A stretch of 64,000 nucleotides of DNA from Stanieria cyanosphaera PCC 7437 (GTDB lineage Bacteria; Cyanobacteriota; Cyanobacteriia; Cyanobacteriales; Xenococcaceae), in contig NC_019750.1 of the NCBI RefSeq assembly GCF_000317575.1, positions 1 to 64,000 of the forward strand. Direction: 5' to 3'. The notes beneath the pieces were generated by a model. That model worked only from the letters and a program-made list of their open reading frames with translations, was not told the DNA's origin and did no database searches. Both the position numbers and the translations under genes were made by a program. Shown here piece by piece: positions 59,556 to 64,000 of the stretch; the stretch's first letter is position 1; every line of letters begins with the position of its first letter.

Positions 59556-60596
59556 TTAGCTATGCTGGTGGCGATGATGAATATCTGGCAAATGAAAGTG
59601 AGTGTGTAACATTGCTTCGTGTTCGTGCCAGTGAGAATGTAGCAGTGAAACCAATCCCTCTGGATGGTTATGGGTGTGATGCTCATCGTCATGACGATGC
59701 AGGTGTTGATGAGCGATCGCTGAATGCTCGTGTTGGTGGTTATGTTGGTCTTGAAATAGTGCAAATAAAGAACCTATCTTTAGTACCAAAGCTATCTGCT
59801 GAAACAGAGTGATTTTTTCTCCTAAAATCAAAGCTGCAAACAGAATTCCAAATAAAGGAGCAGAGGAAAAGAGCATTTGAGAGCGAGTTGCCCCCAAACT
59901 CTGGGCTGAAGTTATATAAAGAACGATACTAATTCCATAGGCTAGTATTCCTATACCTAATGCAATGAAAATATTAACGACAGAAGTAGTAGAAGGTTGG
60001 ATTAATATACCTAAAGAGAGATTAACACTTCCTGCTACTATTCCTTTATAAAATGTACTTTGTGCAGGACTTATGCCATCGATTAGTGCTGTTAAATGGT
60101 TGTCTAAACCCCAAGCAATACAAGCAATAGTTACCAACAAACCCGCTTCAATACCTGCTACTCCCTCACCTACAGATAATAAAATCGCAGCGAAAACACA
60201 GCCAGCTACACCAAGCCAACCAATTCGTCCTAAATGGTCTTGAAAAAAACAATAACCTAAAATTGCTGTAGCTATTAATTCTAAATTTAACCAGAGAGAA
60301 ACAGAAGCAGAAGAAGCAAATTGAAGTCCTAATAAAAGAAATATCGGTGCTAGAATTCCGCCAAAAATAATAGCCCCCAAAAGATATAATCGATTTTTAT
60401 TTGATAGTTGACTAGGTAGTCTAACTTCTCTTTTTTTTACTAATAGGGGTATAACTCCGATTGCTGCTCCTAAATAAAGTAATCCAGCTAACTGAATCGG
60501 AGCAAAAGAGTTTAGCAATACTTTACTAGCAGGAGTTGCCGAGCCAAATAAGGCTGCTGAGATTAAAGCTAATAAAATAGGTAATTGTTTGTTCAT
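59556..60596 (-). CDS. EamA/DMT-family transporter with His-rich C-terminal tail
   Basis: About 346 residues: ten spans in two EamA repeats (ALISAALFGSATPASKVLLN near the start). A C-terminal tail of about 60 residues is packed with His (HQHEHSAIAHQHLHRHDDE, HTHNHPEGLVSLLHSHWHEH). The tail indicates binding of Zn, Ni or Co and suggests metal-linked transport or buffering. A TTG at 60614 would overlap the preceding gene; ATG 60596 is preferred. Confidence 0.82.
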   Translation of the reverse strand: MNKQLPILLALISAALFGSATPASKVLLNSFAPIQLAGLLYLGAAIGVIPLLVKKREVRLPSQLSNKNRLYLLGAIIFGGILAPIFLLLGLQFASSASVSLWLNLELIATAILGYCFFQDHLGRIGWLGVAGCVFAAILLSVGEGVAGIEAGLLVTIACIAWGLDNHLTALIDGISPAQSTFYKGIVAGSVNLSLGILIQPSTTSVVNIFIALGIGILAYGISIVLYITSAQSLGATRSQMLFSSAPLFGILFAALILGEKITLFQQIALVLKIGSLFALFQDQHNHQHEHSAIAHQHLHRHDDEHHTHNHPEGLVSLLHSHWHEHEAMLHTHFHLPDIHHRHQHS

Positions 60597-60610
60597 AATT
60601 TTCAAAGTTT

Positions 60611-61450
60611 TCAACTACAAATATTATTTGATTTATATTTTTCCCAGAACCAAAAACTTAACATCCCTAAAAAAATTAGTCCCATAACACCAGCCATTGG
60701 ATTATTATCAATCCCAGTAATTAAAGGAGAAACTTTTTCTGTATAATTCAAGAGTTTACCCACATTAAATATATAATATCCCCAAACTAAACCTCCATGT
60801 AATCCAATACAAATTCCTAATCTATTGGAATTTACTGATTTTGCCAAAACTAAAGTTAATCCTAATAAAACCAAGGCGGGGAATTGAGGAAATGTTCTTA
60901 TAATTTCTTCAATGGGTTTTAGAAAGTGCAATATGGCATAAATAATTCCATTGAATAACGCGCTATTTATCGTAGAATAATCTCGTTTTAATTCCTCTAA
61001 CAACCAACCCCTAAAGAATAGTTCCTCTGCCAAAGCAATTCCTAATGAACTTAGTAGTCCCTCAAAAACTATCCGCGTTAAATTTTCAGATGAGTTAAGA
61101 AGACTCACCCATCCTAAACTTGCTTCTAAAATAAATAAACCAAAAATTAATAACAGTCCAGTACTTAATCCATTTAATAATTCAATAGCATTTTTTTTAT
61201 TAAAGTTAAATCCATAAGTTTGCCACCATTTTTTGACATTATAAATAGTTTTATGCCAAAAAAATAATAAGCAAACAAACTCTAGATAAAGTACACCCAT
61301 GATGACAATTATGGTTAAATTTTTGTCATTATTAAGTAATGAAGAAAGGGGAATTGCTACGGGAATCCATAAAATTAAGAGAAAAAATAAAAAAATTATC
61401 AGCCTTAATGGTGCTGGATAACTAGCAATGTTGGTAAAGTTAACTTTCAA
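60611..61450 (-). CDS. CPBP-family intramembrane protease
   Basis: 279 residues with about eight spans. EELFFRGWLLEEL (the EExxxR motif) and LFNGIIYAILHFLKP (second His motif) define the CPBP/Abi glutamic-type intramembrane protease family. Function is unknown; members process prenylated proteins or bacteriocins. AT-rich. Fifteen nt before the His-tailed transporter gene, so the two are likely co-transcribed. Confidence 0.85.
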   Translation of the reverse strand: MKVNFTNIASYPAPLRLIIFLFFLLILWIPVAIPLSSLLNNDKNLTIIVIMGVLYLEFVCLLFFWHKTIYNVKKWWQTYGFNFNKKNAIELLNGLSTGLLLIFGLFILEASLGWVSLLNSSENLTRIVFEGLLSSLGIALAEELFFRGWLLEELKRDYSTINSALFNGIIYAILHFLKPIEEIIRTFPQFPALVLLGLTLVLAKSVNSNRLGICIGLHGGLVWGYYIFNVGKLLNYTEKVSPLITGIDNNPMAGVMGLIFLGMLSFWFWEKYKSNNICS

Positions 61451-61501
61451 AATTTCTAATTTGAGATAAGGTTTCAGTTAATAAGTAGAGTTGGAGAAAA
61501 A

Positions 61502-62182
61502 TTAATAGTGTTGCCTGTTCTCTCTATCAAAACTAACTAAAAGAAAGCAACTATCTCTCAACAAGAAAAAGGCACTTATCAGCATAAAAATCACAACTAA
61601 TAAACTAGCTGCCGTATCTGCCCAAAGCCAGTTTAAATATAAAATAGCTATTGCTGCTACAAGTAATCCAAACGAACTTACACCATCGGCGATCGCATGA
61701 AAAAATACGCCTCGCACGTTCAAATTATGGTGACTTTCTTCGTAAAGCAAACTGGCATTTATCCCTTTAACTAAAAGCCCCAATGCTGATATTGCTAACA
61801 TTGGTAAACCAGTTTCAGATGCAGAAGCCTGAAAATTATGCGTAATTCCCCACAGAATCGAACCTGCTACTGCTAAGAGAATCAAGCCGTTCAGCAAGGC
61901 AGCTACAGCCTAAATTTGCTGAGGTTTTAGTAGTAACTTAGTTTGAGTAGAATCTTCAACTAACCAAGCAGCAACTAGAGCAATAGCGATCGCAATTAAA
62001 TCGACAAAAAGATGACCAGATAAAGCGATTAGGGATAAACTATGTACTCGAAATCCCGTAATTAACTCAGCTAAAAATAATCCGCTTCGCAGACATAAAA
62101 CAATCCATAATAATTTCAGTGTTTGAGTTTTAGATTCTTCTAAAGGTATTTTCTTATAGCGATCGCTCTTGATTGGTATCAT
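61502..62182 (-). pseudogene. CDF cation-efflux gene with an in-frame TAG
   Basis: From ATG 62182 the frame reads to KPQQI, then TAG at 61910-61912, then AVAALLNGLILLAVAG in the same frame to 61502. CDF metal-site motifs HLFVD (HxxxD, TM2) and HAIADG (HxxxD, TM5) are both present. The joined protein is 226 residues and lacks the usual cytoplasmic C-terminal domain. A CAG/CAA to TAG change would explain the stop. Probably inactive Zn/Co/Cd efflux, unless the TAG is read through. Confidence 0.7.
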
Positions 62183-62185
62183 TAG

Positions 62186-63337
62186 CTATTCTCGTAAGTC
62201 ATCTAAAATAATTTTTATCTCTTCTATTTGCTCGGTATTACCCTGCTGTTGATAGAGGTTTAAAGCTTGTTTGAAAGCGGTAATAGCTTCTCCATTACGT
62301 TGTCTTTCTCTCAATGCCAGTCCCAGATGGTAATAGGATTGAGCATCTTGAGGATCGAGAGCGATCGCTTGACGGTGTTCCACGATCGCCATTAGGTAAT
62401 CTTGCTGTTCTAAGAGAATATCGGCGATCGCTTTTCTGGCTGCAACAAGATCGGGTTCTCGGCTTGCTGTTTTACGATACTCGGCTAACGCTGCCTCTGT
62501 ATTACCTTCTAACTGAAGAATTTTGCCGATTTGAAAATGAATTTTGCCATCTTCAGGATTAAACTCGGCAGCCTGTTCAAAAGCTGCTATGGCTTTAGGG
62601 ATATTGTTTAGATTCAACCAAGCAATTCCCAATTCAAGTTGAATTGCACTGTCAGAGAGAGCAAGTTCGGCTGCTCGCTGTAAAACTTTGATCGCCTTGG
62701 TAAACTGTCCTTTCTGGAGAAAAATTGTCCCCATCGTGCGATAAGCAAGGAGATTATCTGGTGCGAGGGTAGTTACTCGTAAAAAAGCATCCAATGCACC
62801 ATCGTAGTTTTGTTGGCGTAGCAGCACCACTCCCAAACCTAAATGAGCATTTACCAGATTCGGATCGAGTTTGATGGTTTGATTGTAAGCATTGGCAGCT
62901 TCAGCATGAGCTTGAGAACTAGCGAGGCTATATGCCAGTCCGTAATAAAAATAAGCATTGTCACTTTCTAGAGCGATCGCTTTTTGGAAAGCATTGACTG
63001 CTGCGGGAAAGTTACCTCGAACCGCTTGTAAATAACCGATTGCCGAAAAGACTTGCGGATTTTCTCGTTCTAAACTAATTACGTGCTGGTAAGCATTCAA
63101 AGCCTCAGCTAGTTTACCCTGTTCTACCAATTCTTTGCCTTGACTTAAAAGCCGATTGACTTCTAGATCTGCTTGCCATTGTTCTAATGTCTCATTAGCT
63201 GAATGAGCATTAACAGGTAAAATTACCCCGACTATTCCATTTAAGAGAACGAGCTTAAATATTAGTAGTTTCACCTGCATTAGTTGTTTTCGATTAACGA
63301 GGGATAATTTTAGAGGTAAAGATAAAAGAGGATGCAT
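62186..63337 (-). CDS. Exported TPR-repeat protein
   Basis: 383 residues from ATG 63337. A signal-like hydrophobic segment (LLIFKLVLLNGIVGVILPVNAHS) is followed by about nine TPR units (for example AVNAFQKAIALESDNAYFYYGLAY and AIAAFEQAAEFNPEDGKIHFQIG). TPR proteins scaffold protein complexes; the partner is unknown. Its start lies 3 nt from the divergent YnfA gene start. Confidence 0.82.
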   Translation of the reverse strand: MHPLLSLPLKLSLVNRKQLMQVKLLIFKLVLLNGIVGVILPVNAHSANETLEQWQADLEVNRLLSQGKELVEQGKLAEALNAYQHVISLERENPQVFSAIGYLQAVRGNFPAAVNAFQKAIALESDNAYFYYGLAYSLASSQAHAEAANAYNQTIKLDPNLVNAHLGLGVVLLRQQNYDGALDAFLRVTTLAPDNLLAYRTMGTIFLQKGQFTKAIKVLQRAAELALSDSAIQLELGIAWLNLNNIPKAIAAFEQAAEFNPEDGKIHFQIGKILQLEGNTEAALAEYRKTASREPDLVAARKAIADILLEQQDYLMAIVEHRQAIALDPQDAQSYYHLGLALRERQRNGEAITAFKQALNLYQQQGNTEQIEEIKIILDDLRE

Positions 63338-63339
63338 AA

Positions 63340-63663
63340 GTGATTCGATCGATGTTGTTTTTCGTCCTAGCTGGACTCTGCGAAATTGGTGGGGGTTATT
63401 TGGTCTGGCTATGGTTGCGAGAAGGAAAGAGTATTTGGCTAGCACTAATCGGAGTGGCGATCCTGGGTTTATATGGCGCAGTTCCAACACTACAACCCAC
63501 TGACTTTGGGCGTGCCTATGCAGCATATGGTGGTGTTTTTATTGTGCTGTCTATCTCATGGGGCTGGCTGATCGATCGGATTAGACCTGATAAATTCGAT
63601 CTGCTGGGTGGTTGGATTATATTACTAGGAGTGTTAGTCATGATGTATGCTCCCAGAAACTAA
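63340..63663 (+). CDS. ynfA: YnfA/UPF0060-family small membrane protein
   Basis: 107 residues from GTG 63340 (ATG 63352 possible), with four spans and the family pattern [39 protein letters not shown] and [20 protein letters not shown]0060/YnfA proteins are SMR-like transporters of unknown substrate. Divergent from the TPR gene. Confidence 0.92.
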   Translation: MIRSMLFFVLAGLCEIGGGYLVWLWLREGKSIWLALIGVAILGLYGAVPTLQPTDFGRAYAAYGGVFIVLSISWGWLIDRIRPDKFDLLGGWIILLGVLVMMYAPRN

Positions 63664-63681
63664 CGAAAGTTTATCAACAGT

Positions 63682-64000
63682 CTAATGTCCGTGTTCGGAA
63701 CTATTTTTAAAATGGCGATCGCCCTGATAGCCAGATAAATCTGCTAATTCGGCTAAAGTTTTTTCTCCTTGATACTGTTTCCCCTTGATTTCCCAAGTGG
63801 GAAAACCTTGAATATTCGCTTTCATACAAAGGTCAGTTTGGGAATTTTCTCCCTGGGGATGGCACTCAATATAATTCAATTGGGCTGCTGCATCTTTACC
63901 AAATAACTGTTTTTGATTCTGACAATGAGGACAGGTAAAAGCCCCATACATTTTTGCATCAATTTGCTTTAAATGTTGTGCTAGACCAAGTTCCGCAGCA
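63682..64000 (-). CDS. VKOR-type protein, C-terminal thioredoxin domain (partial)
   Basis: The frame is open to the window edge at 64000, so only the last 105 residues are seen: LAQHLKQIDAKMYGAFTCPHCQNQK with the CPHC redox site, then QTDLCMKANIQGFPTWEIKG and GEKTLAELADLSGY. This is the thioredoxin domain fused to the vitamin K epoxide reductase-like domain in cyanobacteria, which forms disulfides in periplasmic proteins. The 5' part lies outside the window. Confidence 0.85.
   Translation of the reverse strand, partial: AAELGLAQHLKQIDAKMYGAFTCPHCQNQKQLFGKDAAAQLNYIECHPQGENSQTDLCMKANIQGFPTWEIKGKQYQGEKTLAELADLSGYQGDRHFKNSSEHGH

Noticed and set aside
62186-63526. N-terminal extension of the TPR gene upstream of 63337
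   Set aside because: It would overlap the opposite-strand YnfA gene, and the signal peptide follows ATG 63337.

Overview
This window is almost certainly part of a large cyanobacterial plasmid. The palindrome GCGATCGC (HIP1, typical of many cyanobacteria) occurs throughout. There is a primase-helicase replication protein with iteron arrays, a ParA/ParB pair with palindromic parS-like sites (one inside parB), toxin-antitoxin pairs, a tyrosine recombinase and long metal-resistance blocks. The species cannot be fixed from the sequence. No rRNA, tRNA or CRISPR array was seen.

The most unusual part is the first 1.7 kb. Two neighbouring genes are each almost free of one nucleotide in the transcribed strand. 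The first (72-551, AlkB-like 2-oxoglutarate/Fe(II) oxygenase) has 3 C in 480 nt, and two of these lie in the two iron-ligand histidine codons, which cannot be written without C. The second (892-1431, SLOG/DprA/LOG-like Rossmann protein) has 7 A in the 606 nt from just after its TATAAT box to its stop. Six of these are unavoidable (Asp, Met, Gln, Asp, Gln, stop). This looks like purging of a nucleotide from the mRNA rather than ordinary base bias.

Layout after that: 1.4-4.8 kb, small plasmid genes, palindromic repeats, decayed frames and a HigBA-type pair. 4.8-13.8 kb, the replicon: an iteron array in the same 30-12-12 bp register three times (upstream of, inside and downstream of the rep gene), an intein-bearing rep gene, a small DNA-binding-like protein and an intein-bearing UvrD-type helicase. 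13.8-18.2 kb, parA, parB, a WGR protein and unknown genes. 18.4-25.4 kb, a module of unknown function (AAA ATPase with membrane anchor, membrane hydrolase, secreted protein, HerA-like ATPase with an inserted GIY-YIG nuclease, membrane-fusion protein and TolC-like protein) that could be a DNA- or protein-export machine. 25.5-27.4 kb, an AT-rich two-gene CBASS-like defence island (CD-NTase plus S-4TM effector). 27.6-31.8 kb, a KfrA-like gene with a probable -1 frameshift extension, a BrnTA pair whose toxin is broken by a 43-bp palindrome, a tyrosine recombinase, a thermonuclease and gene remnants.

The right half is metal homeostasis. 31.8-35.6 kb: ZIP permease and multicopper oxidase diverging from a cobalamin riboswitch, CbtB and a membrane protein (cobalt supply is likely). 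35.6-37.7 kb: a MerR-controlled operon with thioredoxin-like protein, MerR, MerF, a CopZ-like metallochaperone and a methyltransferase, but no MerA. 37.8-46.6 kb: a two-component system diverging from a DUF2808 protein, an RND adaptor with a Met/His-rich segment, a FixH-like lipoprotein and an RND pump (Cop/Nrs/Cus-like efflux). 46.8-50.8 kb: methyltransferase, membrane proteins, a CueO/CotA-like copper oxidase and a DUF411 protein. 51.1-57.7 kb: a second RND pump with a tandemly duplicated partial adaptor and its own divergent two-component system. 57.8-64 kb: DUF218 protein, decayed SMI1-like and CDF genes with in-frame TAG codons, a His-tailed EamA transporter, a CPBP protease, a TPR protein, YnfA and the C-terminal part of a VKOR-type protein. 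Truncated paralogues at the edges of the metal blocks indicate assembly by duplication and recombination.
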